Assembly (NCBI GenBank): GCA_030699205.1
Contig: JAUYJY010000052.1
Coordinates: 1 to 8,723 of the forward strand
DNA length: 8,723 nucleotides
From: Candidatus Pacearchaeota archaeon
Lineage (GTDB): Archaea; Nanobdellota; Nanobdellia; Pacearchaeales; GW2011-AR1
Direction: 5' to 3'
The position numbers and the translations under genes are program-made. This document shows, piece after piece, positions 1 through 6,827 of the stretch (its first letter is position 1; the number at the start of each line of letters is the position of its first letter). The notes under the pieces were generated by a model. It saw nothing but the letters and a program-made list of their open reading frames with translations, was not told the origin of the DNA and made no database searches.

Positions 1-1
1 A

Positions 2-433
2 CAGCATTTGCTTTCGGTACTTGACTACAAAAACCATGTGGTAACGTATTCTGTAAGTAGAATGACCAGCATGTTCAACATCCATCTAAAAGACTTGTTC
101 AACTTTTACTTAAGCTTTTACCCAACCGATGCAGAGCATCGAGGTATAGGATAAAATCAAAGAAAGAGACCTTGCCGTGCTTCTATTTGCTAACGGAGAT
201 TCTCCAATGAAGGTAGTAAGTGTGAGAAAAGCAATAAAAACCCTTAAACTTGAAATAGATCTAAAAAGAGGAACTTGGGGATATAGAGGAGAAACATATG
301 GAATAGGGCATGGAAGATACAAAGAGCCGGGAATAGAAAAGGATGTAATCGCGGGGGTTACCATACTAATCTTTTAGGGATTAATGCAATGCTCAGGGAA
401 ACAACAAATGGAAGAGAGCATTCAGAACTATAA
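2..433 (+). pseudogene. Frameshifted remnant of an unrecognised gene, 5' end outside window
   Basis: Three stretches read as one protein broken by two frame changes. From position 2 a frame runs to a TAA at 152-154 (ends PTDAEHRGIG). A second frame is open from 150 to 379 and continues smoothly (DKIKERDLAVLLFANGDSP, later GTWGYRGETYGIGHGRYK). At a run of five G (353-357) the original frame resumes with GGYHTNLLGINAMLRE and ends at TAA 431-433. Adding one base near 150 and one in the G-run gives a continuous product of roughly 143 residues. I do not recognise the family. It may be a decaying gene, or an intact gene with two sequencing or assembly indels in G runs. The GTG at 177 could start a 66-residue protein, but the flanking frames argue that it is internal. 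Confidence 0.4.
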
Positions 434-647
434 TCTTGCCCCATCAACTATTGGTATCTCTTATATTCCTTTCAGAATTTAAAATCCGTATTTCTTTTAA
501 AAATATGGATAACTGCGTACAAAATGAAACATAATTAACGCAGTTCTCTATACATTTGATAAATCACAAACATCTTTAGATTTTCTAATTGTCCTGAAAA
601 ATCCAACGCATTTAGATGTTTTTAATCTGATATAAAAATCATATGTC
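434..647. other. AT-rich intergenic stretch, no gene seen
   Basis: No convincing coding frame is visible. The only structure I see is a dyad with perfect 8-bp arms (AACTGCGT at 511-518, ACGCAGTT at 538-545) and a 19-nt spacer. It is not followed by a T-run, so a terminator role for the upstream remnant is not supported. Confidence 0.4.
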
Positions 648-744
648 GTTATATAGCAGAAGACAAAATATTTTGAACAGTTTTTTGTTCTTCCGCTTAT
701 AGTCCAAGACAAATACATTTCAATTATAAATGTCTTAGACTATA
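648..744 (-). repeat. Inverted-repeat copy A (97 bp)
   Basis: The reverse complement of this segment matches 6522-6711 at 93 of 97 aligned bases, once a 93-bp insertion in the other copy is set aside. The inner end (699-743) is itself a dyad: arms ATAGTCCAAGACA and TGTCTTAGACTAT (one mismatch in 13) around a 19-nt spacer. Homology stops sharply at both ends. It is non-coding and lies just beyond the terminator of the membrane-protein gene. The identity of the family (short dispersed repeat, MITE-like, or edge of a larger unit) is unknown. Confidence 0.85.
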
Positions 745-745
745 A

Positions 746-777
746 CACAAAAAATAAAAAAATAAAAAAAGAAAAAT
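746..777 (-). terminator. Oligo-T terminator of the small membrane-protein gene
   Basis: On the minus strand, directly after the stop codon, there are several T-runs (up to seven T) over about 30 nt. T-tracts without an obligatory hairpin are the standard intrinsic termination signal for archaeal RNA polymerase. Confidence 0.7.
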
Positions 778-782
778 TGCAT

Positions 783-1124
783 TTAGTTTCTAGCCATACT
801 GAAAACATGTTTCACTGCAACTACTATAACTGCAGGAACAAATATTGCCATTAAAGCCATAAGGATTCTATCTATAATAGGAATCACACTCAAAGCACCT
901 CCCCCAAATGCACTTGCAATTATTAAAATTGCACCAGACATCAAAAATGCATTAACCTCTGTATCAGAGATATTAAGGAAACCAACTATCAATCCTATCA
1001 CGACTAAAACCCAGACCATTGTAGTGCTAAGACTTCCAAGAAGTCCAAAAATCACTGCAAGGATAACTCCTATCAAAAAAGCCCATCCTCCAAAAGCACT
1101 CCCACCAGATTTTTTGCTTGCCAT
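783..1124 (-). CDS. Small four-helix integral membrane protein, unknown function
   Basis: A 113-residue, very hydrophobic protein. After a short basic N-terminus (MASKKSGG), four likely membrane segments lie at about residues 14-31, 35-51, 58-75 and 85-106, separated by short polar turns (NISDTE, DR) and ending in a small basic tail. There is no signal peptidase site and no catalytic motif. The ATG at 1122-1124 is chosen because a perfect GGAGGTGA lies five bases upstream; a GTG nine bases further upstream falls inside that Shine-Dalgarno. The gene is monocistronic, with a TATA box upstream and a strong T-tract downstream, and is divergent from the ABC exporter. The strong ribosome binding site suggests high expression. 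I do not recognise the family and assign no role beyond membrane location. Confidence 0.85.
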   Translation of the reverse strand: MASKKSGGSAFGGWAFLIGVILAVIFGLLGSLSTTMVWVLVVIGLIVGFLNISDTEVNAFLMSGAILIIASAFGGGALSVIPIIDRILMALMAIFVPAVIVVAVKHVFSMARN

Positions 1125-1129
1125 TAAAA

Positions 1130-1137
1130 TCACCTCC
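1130..1137 (-). promoter_or_regulatory. Strong Shine-Dalgarno (GGAGGTGA)
   Basis: Full complement to the 16S 3' end, five bases from the ATG at 1124. It fixes the start of the membrane protein and rules out the GTG that overlaps it. Confidence 0.85.
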
Positions 1138-1175
1138 TTTCAATTAACAATCCTATTATATATTATGCAAAATAG

Positions 1176-1190
1176 ATTATAAATACCTTT
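1176..1190 (-). promoter_or_regulatory. Archaeal BRE/TATA box for the membrane-protein gene
   Basis: The minus strand reads AAAGGTATTTATAAT, a purine-rich BRE-like start followed by a TATA box. Initiation about 25 nt downstream (near 1154) would give a roughly 30-nt leader containing the Shine-Dalgarno. Confidence 0.6.
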
Positions 1191-1219
1191 CTAAAATCAA
1201 CTTTTTGACACCAGCAAAG

Positions 1220-1228
1220 AAATAAAAA
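1220..1228 (+). promoter_or_regulatory. Possible TATA element of the ABC exporter gene
   Basis: An AAATAAAAA stretch is centred about 26 nt before the ATG at 1250, and no Shine-Dalgarno precedes that ATG. This would fit a leaderless transcript. The whole interval is AT-rich, so the box is weakly supported. Confidence 0.3.
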
Positions 1229-1249
1229 CAATCATTATTTAAAACAGAA

Positions 1250-2998
1250 ATGGCGATATTTTGGAGATACCTAAAAAAACATAAGAAAATTTTATTTCTT
1301 GCATTATTTTTAGCCGCAATTAATCAGATTTTTTCTTTATTAGACCCTCAAATACTTCGGCTTCTAATAGATAATTATGCCTCAAAAGCAAATGAAATAT
1401 CAGGGGACTTATTCATTAAAGGTGTTGTAACACTTCTGCTATTATTTGTAGGGGTTGCATTTGTTTCAAGAATTGCAAAAAATTTTCAAGATTATTTTGT
1501 CAATGCCGCAACCCAAAAATTCGGCACGGATATGTATGCAGACAGCGTTAAACATGCATTATCTCTGCCGTATAATATTTTTGAAGATAGAAGGTCTGGA
1601 GAAATTCTTCAAAAACTTCAAAAAGCAAGAACAGACAGCCAAGCGGTAATTATGAGCTCCATCAATGTCTTATTCTTGTCACTAATTGGAATGTTATTCG
1701 TCGTCATTTATGCATTTTATGTTCATTGGTCAATTGGTGCCGCCTTTGCAATTTTAATTCCTCTTCTAACGACTTTTATTTTTATTTTAAGTAAAAAAAT
1801 AAAAAAAGCACAAAGAAAAATAGTTATAGAATCAGCAGAACTTGCAGGAAGCACAACAGAAACTCTAAGAAACATAGAATTAGTAAAAAGCATGGGATTG
1901 GAAAATCAGGAAATCTCAAGATTAAACAATGTAAACTCCAAAATATTAAAATTAGAATTAAACAAAATAAAATTCATCAGATTAATCAGTTTTATACAAG
2001 GCACATTAGTTAATGGAGTAAGAGCCGGAATAATGTTCTTAATGTTTTTTCTTTTATTCCAACAGCAGATAACTCTTGGAGAATTTTTCACATTATTCTT
2101 TTATAGTTTCTTTATATTCTCTCCACTTGGAGAACTTTCCACAGTAGTTTCCCAGTATCAGGAAGCAAAAGCGAGCAATGAGCAGTTACATGAAATCTTA
2201 AAAATAAAAATAAAGGAGAAACCTCAAAATGCAAAAGAAATAAAATCAATAAATTCAATTTCATTCAAAAATGTGAGATTTAAATACGAAAAAAATAACT
2301 ATGATTCTATAAAAGATTTTTCAGCGTCAATAAAACCCGGACAAACAATTGCATTTGTGGGCCCATCAGGTTCAGGAAAAACAACTCTGATTAAATTAAT
2401 CCTTGGGTTATATACTCCTCAAGAAGGCAGTATAAATATAAACAACATAAAATTAACGGAAATAGACACAGACCTGCTAAGAAGAAGAATCGGATTGGTA
2501 GCACAGGAAACGCAGTTATTTGCAGGAACATTAAAAGAAAATCTTTTGTTTGTAAATCCTAAGGCATCTAATGAAGACTGCCTCAATGCTTTAAAAATGG
2601 CAAAAGTAAGCCACATAATGGACAGGGGGAAAAAACAATTAGATACAAAAATAGGAGAAGGAGGGATAAAACTTTCAGGAGGAGAAAAACAAAGGCTTGC
2701 AATAGCAAGAGCATTATTAAGAAATCCAGACATCCTGATATTTGATGAAGCAACAAGCAGTTTAGATTCCCTGACAGAAAAAGAGATAACAAATACAATA
2801 AAAGAGATAACAAAAGAAAAACAAAACCTCATAACTATCCTCGTAGCACACAGGCTTTCAACAATTTACCACTCAGATAAAATTCTTGTCTTAGAAAAAG
2901 GAAAATTAATAGAACAGGGAATGCACTCAAATTTAATAAAAAAGAAAGGCCTTTATTACGCATTATGGAGAGAACAAATCGGAGAAAGAAAAGATTAA
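1250..2998 (+). CDS. ABC exporter half-transporter (MsbA/MdlB-like, membrane domain fused to ATPase)
   Basis: A 582-residue ATP-driven exporter in the usual length range for a fused half-transporter that works as a dimer. The N-terminal part (about 1-320) is an ABC type I exporter membrane domain with several long hydrophobic helices and the typical opening WRYLKKHKK. The C-terminal ATPase has all expected motifs: Walker A GPSGSGKT (371-378), Q-loop VAQE (Q419), signature LSGGEKQ (475-481), Walker B ILIFDEA (495-501, catalytic E500) and switch histidine VAHR (H534). It looks fully active. Substrate cannot be read from sequence; lipid, drug or peptide are all possible. It stands alone, divergent from the small membrane protein, with no visible partner half-transporter. 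ATG 1250 is chosen because the conserved N-terminus begins there; there is no Shine-Dalgarno. Confidence 0.95.
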   Translation: MAIFWRYLKKHKKILFLALFLAAINQIFSLLDPQILRLLIDNYASKANEISGDLFIKGVVTLLLLFVGVAFVSRIAKNFQDYFVNAATQKFGTDMYADSVKHALSLPYNIFEDRRSGEILQKLQKARTDSQAVIMSSINVLFLSLIGMLFVVIYAFYVHWSIGAAFAILIPLLTTFIFILSKKIKKAQRKIVIESAELAGSTTETLRNIELVKSMGLENQEISRLNNVNSKILKLELNKIKFIRLISFIQGTLVNGVRAGIMFLMFFLLFQQQITLGEFFTLFFYSFFIFSPLGELSTVVSQYQEAKASNEQLHEILKIKIKEKPQNAKEIKSINSISFKNVRFKYEKNNYDSIKDFSASIKPGQTIAFVGPSGSGKTTLIKLILGLYTPQEGSININNIKLTEIDTDLLRRRIGLVAQETQLFAGTLKENLLFVNPKASNEDCLNALKMAKVSHIMDRGKKQLDTKIGEGGIKLSGGEKQRLAIARALLRNPDILIFDEATSSLDSLTEKEITNTIKEITKEKQNLITILVAHRLSTIYHSDKILVLEKGKLIEQGMHSNLIKKKGLYYALWREQIGERKD

Positions 2999-3009
2999 TT
3001 GTTCTCCGA
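2979..3009 (+). other. Dyad across the ABC exporter stop codon
   Basis: Perfect 8-bp arms TCGGAGAA (2979-2986) and TTCTCCGA (3002-3009) with a 15-nt loop that contains the stop codon. It could affect 3'-end formation. No T-run follows, so it is not called a terminator. Confidence 0.35.
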
Positions 3010-3163
3010 ATTTCACAATAAATATATTGAGTTATATAGAAAATTACAGAAATCCCCTCGCATCTATCTTTACGCTATCTTGAAAATATGACTAACACCA
3101 TTAGAATATTTAATTTTGTAAATAGAAGAGATAATTTCACGCAAATCTTTCGTCATACAAGCG

Positions 3164-3172
3164 TTTATAAAT
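3164..3172 (+). promoter_or_regulatory. TATA box of the tRNA-Leu gene
   Basis: TTTATAAAT is centred about 39 nt before the first tRNA base. With archaeal spacing, transcription would start near 3194 and give a leader of about 13 nt, typical for archaeal tRNA genes. The rest of 3010-3160 is AT-rich with no gene seen. Confidence 0.7.
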
Positions 3173-3206
3173 TTAAAAAGAAATTTAGGTTTGTCATTCC
3201 ATTACC

Positions 3207-3290
3207 GCGGAGGTGCCAGAGTGGTCAAATGGGTCACGTTAAGGCCGTGATGGCTTAGTGCCTACCAAGGTTCGAATCCTTGCCTCCGCA
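3207..3290 (+). tRNA. tRNA-Leu, anticodon AAG
   Basis: All parts fold: acceptor GCGGAGG/CCTCCGC, discriminator A73, 3-bp D-stem CCA/TGG with GG in the loop, anticodon stem TCACG/CGTGA, long variable arm with GGC/GCC stem, and T-arm CAAGG/CCTTG with loop TTCGAAT. The type II variable arm with A73 indicates leucine (serine normally has G73). The 7-nt anticodon loop TTAAGGC (3239-3245) puts AAG at 3241-3243. There is no intron and no encoded CCA. An A at position 34 is unusual for an archaeal tRNA. The last 22 bases are repeated at 3456-3477. Confidence 0.95.
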
Positions 3291-3292
3291 TA
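3271..3292 (+). repeat. Direct repeat, copy 1: tRNA-Leu 3' end (att-like)
   Basis: Twenty-two bases covering the T-loop, T-stem and 3' acceptor strand of the tRNA plus TA. They recur exactly at 3456-3477, offset 185 bp. tRNA 3' ends are the classic attachment core of integrase-driven elements. Confidence 0.8.
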
Positions 3293-3451
3293 TGGAATCT
3301 TCAGATTCCATTTATTGAGCAAGTTTGTAGCATGCTGATAAGATTTCTGAAAGAAATCCATTAATAGTTTTTGAACTCCTTCAACTTGCGAAAGTTGGAG
3401 GCACAGAGAACTTTGTTCTCAGGTGCATAGAAACTTTTTTCTAAAAAGTTT
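3292..3451 (+). other. Array of five short-loop hairpins between the two tRNA-tail copies
   Basis: Five perfect or near-perfect stem-loops lie in 160 bp: ATGGAATC/GATTCCAT (3292-3311, loop TTCA); GATTTCT/AGAAATC (3342-3358, loop GAA); CCTTCAACTT/AAGTTGGAGG with one G-T pair (3378-3401, loop GCGA); GAGAAC/GTTCTC (3406-3420, loop TTT); AAACTTTTT/AAAAAGTTT (3431-3451, loop TCT). Loops are all 3-4 nt. There is no open reading frame. If transcribed with the tRNA this would be a highly structured trailer; it could also be the remnant of an integrated element or a separate ncRNA. Confidence 0.6.
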
Positions 3452-3455
3452 GTAT

Positions 3456-3477
3456 TTCGAATCCTTGCCTCCGCATA
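3456..3477 (+). repeat. Direct repeat, copy 2: orphan tRNA 3' tail
   Basis: Exact 22-bp copy of the tRNA-Leu 3' end, with no tRNA body upstream of it. It could be the distal attachment site left by an element that integrated into, or was mostly lost from, the tRNA-Leu locus. No integrase gene is visible in the window. Confidence 0.75.
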
Positions 3478-3575
3478 ATTGTTTGAAATGCTCATCTAAT
3501 CCGCAAGTTTACGATGAATTCTAACAAATAAGAAGCTCCAAGAATAGCTTTCTGCATCAACAATTTAGCATAAAA

Positions 3576-3586
3576 CTTTTTAAACC
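3576..3586 (+). promoter_or_regulatory. TATA box of the helicase gene
   Basis: CTTTTTAAACC is centred about 25 nt before the ATG at 3606, the spacing expected if the start codon is at or next to the transcription start. There is no Shine-Dalgarno, so a leaderless mRNA is likely. The interval 3478-3575 shows nothing else. Confidence 0.45.
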
Positions 3587-3605
3587 TACCATAATAGAAC
3601 AACTT

Positions 3606-5633
3606 ATGAAGAGGTTAAAATTTGATTCTCAAGGGAAATTAATGAGCCTTCAAGGCACACCATTAGATTTTGAGAAACCCTCCAAAGAACCTCCAAGAAA
3701 ACTAAAAACTTCTGCATCCCTAGAATTCCTAAAACCAGAATCTTCGCAGGAAATGGAAGAAATATTTGACAACTCCTCTTGGAATCTAAATGATAAAGAA
3801 AAATTCATAACTCCTTTAAAATTTTCAAACGGAAAAACTCAGGAAGACATAGTAAAAGAAATTATAAATTTAATAAAACAAGGAACTAAAATAATCCTTC
3901 TACACGGTGCATGTGGAACTGGAAAATCAGCGATTGCATTAAATCTTGCAAGAATATTGGGAAAAACCTCAATAGTTGTTCCAGTAAAAAATCTTCAAAG
4001 ACAATACGAAGAAGATTATATGGGGGACAAATTTCTCCTAAAACCAAATGGTAAGAAAATGAAAATTGCAATGCTTACTGGAAAAGAAAACCATGATTCC
4101 TTAATTTTCCCTGGAAAATCCTGTGCTTTTCCAGAATTACCAGAAAACATAAAAATAACAGAAAAAAATTATGAAAAACTTGCAGGATACTTCAAAGAGA
4201 ATCCATTCCTTACAGGAAGGGAAACCCCTGAATTAAATAAAATAAAGAGATTATCAATCGCTCCTGCAAATCCTTATTGGAGTCCAATACTTCCTGCGGA
4301 CTACACACTAAATCAACTAAAAGATGCAAAGAAAATAAAATATCTCGGCTCTGACAGAAGAGAATATATCTTCTACCATAGAAAACCCGGATGCTCTTAC
4401 TATGACCAATACCTCGCATATGATAAAGCTGATGTAATAATCTTCAACGCCGCAAAATACAATGCAGAAATTTCAATAGGAAGAAAACCCTTAACTGAAG
4501 TGGACGTAATTGACGAAGCAGATGAATATCTGGATAAATTATTTAATCAGGAAGAATTAAATTTAACAAGACTTGCAAACGCATTAACAAAAATAGTTCC
4601 GGATACATTGGAAACCAGAGAAATTATAACTAAAATACAAGACCTGATAAAATTAGAAGAAAAAAACAAAAGAGCAACAGGGATTGATGAATCCCTCGTC
4701 TTCCATGTAGAAGAAACAAAAATAAAAGAGATATTAAATATCTTAAAGAAAGATAAAGAACTTGAAGCAGAGATAATCTTAGACGAATTAAATTATGCAA
4801 ACAAAGCTCTCGAAATATCAAAAAACCTATCAGAAAATCTTGATGAAACCTATTTAACATATAGAAAAGAAGAAGACAATTTATACGCAAGACTTGTAAG
4901 TATAAATCTTTCGGGAAAAATTAATGACTTAATGCATAAGACAAAAGCCATTGTTCTTATGTCAGGAACAATTCATTCTAAAACAATTTTAAAAAATATA
5001 TTTGGGATAAAAGACTTTAAAATAGTTGAAGCAGAAACTATCAACCAAGGAGGAATAGATATTACAAAAACTGGTAAGGAATTTGATTGCAAATACTCAA
5101 ACTTCAATACAAAAAAACATTCGAGAGAAGAATACCTTGATGCTTTATCTTCTTCTATATCAAAAGCAAAACTCCCTGTACTAATCCATGTAAATGCATA
5201 TCAAGATTTACCAACAGAACATGAAAAATACCAATTAAATCTCCACAACCTAATGTCTCAAGAAAAACTAAGAGAATTGCAAAGAGAAGATAAAACAGGA
5301 AGAGCAGTTTCATCATTTAAGCAAGGCGTATCAGACACATTATTCTCAACAAAATGCAATCGTGGCGTTGATTTTCCCAATGAAATATGCAACTCAATTA
5401 TATTCACAAAATATCCAAATCCAAATGTTTCAGACACTTTCTGGAAAATCCTCCAGAAAACACACCCCTCATATTACTGGGATTTCTATAAAGACAAAGC
5501 GTACCGCGAGTTTTTACAAAGAATATACCGTGCATTAAGGTCCCAAGATGACCATGTATTCATTTTATCCCCAGACGAAAGAGTTTTAAAGGCAGTTCAA
5601 GACCTACAAATTACAAATGAACACTCAAATTAA
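3606..5633 (+). CDS. XPD/DinG-like superfamily 2 DNA helicase
   Basis: A 675-residue ATP-dependent helicase of the XPD/Rad3/DinG group, which unwinds DNA 5' to 3' in repair or recombination. A polar N-terminal extension of about 75 residues precedes motif I GACGTGKS (101-108, K107). Motif II is DEAD (303-306; DEAH in most XPD), the MSGT motif is at 452-455, motif V NRGVDF surrounds R586-D589, and motif VI is QRIYRALR (638-645). The conserved XPD stretch CxYY...ADVIIFN starts at C263. Between motifs I and II only two cysteines are present (C173, C263), where Fe-S XPD proteins have four, so the cluster may be lost. In motif VI the usual glycine before the arginine finger is Tyr641. The stop overlaps the next gene by 17 nt, suggesting coupled translation. 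The exact cellular pathway cannot be read from the sequence. Confidence 0.9.
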   Translation: MKRLKFDSQGKLMSLQGTPLDFEKPSKEPPRKLKTSASLEFLKPESSQEMEEIFDNSSWNLNDKEKFITPLKFSNGKTQEDIVKEIINLIKQGTKIILLHGACGTGKSAIALNLARILGKTSIVVPVKNLQRQYEEDYMGDKFLLKPNGKKMKIAMLTGKENHDSLIFPGKSCAFPELPENIKITEKNYEKLAGYFKENPFLTGRETPELNKIKRLSIAPANPYWSPILPADYTLNQLKDAKKIKYLGSDRREYIFYHRKPGCSYYDQYLAYDKADVIIFNAAKYNAEISIGRKPLTEVDVIDEADEYLDKLFNQEELNLTRLANALTKIVPDTLETREIITKIQDLIKLEEKNKRATGIDESLVFHVEETKIKEILNILKKDKELEAEIILDELNYANKALEISKNLSENLDETYLTYRKEEDNLYARLVSINLSGKINDLMHKTKAIVLMSGTIHSKTILKNIFGIKDFKIVEAETINQGGIDITKTGKEFDCKYSNFNTKKHSREEYLDALSSSISKAKLPVLIHVNAYQDLPTEHEKYQLNLHNLMSQEKLRELQREDKTGRAVSSFKQGVSDTLFSTKCNRGVDFPNEICNSIIFTKYPNPNVSDTFWKILQKTHPSYYWDFYKDKAYREFLQRIYRALRSQDDHVFILSPDERVLKAVQDLQITNEHSN

Positions 5634-6081
5634 AGGCATGAGATATGTTCTTCCACATGAAGCTCGTCCAAGGGGAGAATATACATCAAGCAATGACCTT
5701 AATCCTGATGAAAGAATTCCGACTTTTACTATGAGGGAAAGAAGGTTATATCAAATTTTAGGAATTAGAGAATTAATCTCTGGTCTTTCTAAAGGACGTG
5801 AAAATGTAGGAACCGAAACAAGCCCGCAATGGATAAATTCCACAGAAATACGCTTAAAAGAATATATAGTTGATTTTCTTAAAATGGAATTGAATGGAAA
5901 ATCCACCGCAGGAGAAGGCAAGCGTAGAAACAAAGATAATCACCCAGATGGACCAGAATATACAATAAACAGGAAATATGAGGAAAAACCTCAAGAGTTA
6001 AAGAGAGATTTCTTAAAATTTGTGGCAGAACAATTACAAATATCTAGAAAGAAAAAGAGAAAGTGTCAACAAACTCGCTAA
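5617..6081 (+). CDS. Basic protein of unknown function, coupled to the helicase
   Basis: A 154-residue, strongly charged, soluble protein. The ATG at 5617 lies inside the last codons of the helicase (17-nt overlap, different frame), which favours translational coupling. An alternative ATG at 5638 has only a weak AAAGG before it. Visible parts are a region around 40-60 likely to be helical (RRLYQILGIRELISGL), a second helix near 75-92 (IRLKEYIVDFLKMEL), a polar basic linker (GEGKRRNKDNHPDG), and a C-terminal helix ending in the very basic SRKKKRK tail. No catalytic motif is recognised. The basic tail and the helicase partner are compatible with nucleic-acid binding, but that is inference. Confidence 0.7.
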   Translation: MNTQIKGMRYVLPHEARPRGEYTSSNDLNPDERIPTFTMRERRLYQILGIRELISGLSKGRENVGTETSPQWINSTEIRLKEYIVDFLKMELNGKSTAGEGKRRNKDNHPDGPEYTINRKYEEKPQELKRDFLKFVAEQLQISRKKKRKCQQTR

Positions 6082-6102
6082 GATTATTTGACTTAACAAT
6101 TT

Positions 6103-6136
6103 CAAAGATGTAAATACCCTCTTTTATCTTTGCTTT
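6103..6136 (+). terminator. Possible terminator after the helicase pair
   Basis: About 20 nt after the stop at 6081, arms CAAAGAT (6103-6109) and ATCTTTG (6126-6132) enclose a 16-nt spacer. The spacer and the following bases contain CTTTT runs. T-rich sequence after a gene end fits archaeal termination. Confidence 0.35.
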
Positions 6137-6521
6137 TCTAAACTGACCAGAAACCTTACCCCCTTAATAATTTTATTTCAAAATGCTTAGGGCTTACAGC
6201 AAAATAAAATAGTAAGATAAATCTAAAATGATGTCATACTCTGCAAATAACTAACTGATAAATATTAATTAGTCAAGGCATTCAATTTCAGTATAGTTAT
6301 GCCTTGATTAGATAGAAATGGTAAATACAATTATTTAATGCCATTACTATATTTTCCGAAGGAGAATATAAACCTCAAAATAATAATCTTTCTAATTCTT
6401 CAAAATTACCTATGAAATTTAAGACTTTATTTTTAGGTTTGCACTTAAATAAAACCATAAAAATACCTTCTCTACCATTTATTCTTCATAGCTAAAAAAT
6501 ATTATATACCTTATATACAAA
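6137..6521. other. AT-rich intergenic region with two structured sites
   Basis: No gene is seen. One dyad has arms TAGTCAAGGCAT (6270-6281) and ATGCCTTGATTA (6299-6310), one mismatch in 12, with a 17-nt spacer. It resembles the dyads of repeat copies A and B, which also begin TAGTC and have 19-nt spacers. A compact hairpin follows at 6349-6369: ATATTTTCC/GGAGAATAT with a GAA loop and one G-T pair. Function is unknown. Confidence 0.45.
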
Positions 6522-6711
6522 TATAGTCTAAGACATTTATAATTGAACTGTATTTGTCTTAGACTATTAGCGGAAAAACAAAAAACTGTTCAAAATATAG
6601 ACAATTCTGTTGATTAGTACAATTGTTTTCAGAATTGTACAGATAGAGAATTCTGGACAAATAGTGTTCCAATTATCAGAATTATCTATATTTTGTCTTC
6701 TGCTATATAAC
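6522..6711 (+). repeat. Inverted-repeat copy B, interrupted by a 93-bp insertion
   Basis: Reverse-complement partner of 648-744: 73 of 77 bases match over 6522-6598, then 20 of 20 over 6692-6711. The inner end (6523-6567) is a perfect dyad with 13-bp arms ATAGTCTAAGACA and TGTCTTAGACTAT and a 19-nt spacer. The two copies face each other across about 5.8 kb holding both membrane genes, the tRNA and the helicase pair. Confidence 0.85.
6595..6691 (+). mobile_element. Tiny MITE-like insertion inside repeat copy B
   Basis: Compared with copy A, copy B holds 93 extra bases. The ends are near-perfect terminal inverted repeats: ATATAGACAATTCTG (6595-6609) and CAGAATTATCTATAT (6677-6691), 14 of 15 pairing. 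The tetranucleotide ATAT, single in copy A, is present at both edges and fits a target duplication. Inside is a perfect 8-bp hairpin GTACAATT/AATTGTAC (6617-6640). It is far too short to encode a transposase, so mobilisation would need to be in trans. Confidence 0.6.
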
Positions 6712-6827
6712 AAAATATTACTAAAACTGATTATTTCTAAACATTTATGAACTAGACTGCACCCCTATATTTAGACACTAAGTTAGATTAATCCTATGGT
6801 AAAGATAAAGTTTGGAGCTAATCTTGA

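Noticed and set aside
110..364. Minus-strand 84-residue frame in the left end
   Set aside because: It lies opposite the better plus-strand coding remnant, has no ribosome binding site, and its Pro/Ser/Leu-rich sequence looks like an antisense artefact.
2419..2832. Minus-strand open frames inside the ABC exporter
   Set aside because: They are antisense shadows of a well-supported gene, low in complexity and without a start signal or domain.
3239..3243. tRNA-Leu anticodon read as TAA
   Set aside because: That would need a C-C pair closing the anticodon stem; the 5-bp stem TCACG/CGTGA forces AAG.
3292..3451. CRISPR array
   Set aside because: The hairpins are all different in sequence and unevenly spaced; there is no repeated unit and no cas gene.
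3456..3477. A second tRNA gene
   Set aside because: Only the T-loop and 3' acceptor strand are present; there is no D-arm, anticodon arm or 5' acceptor strand upstream.
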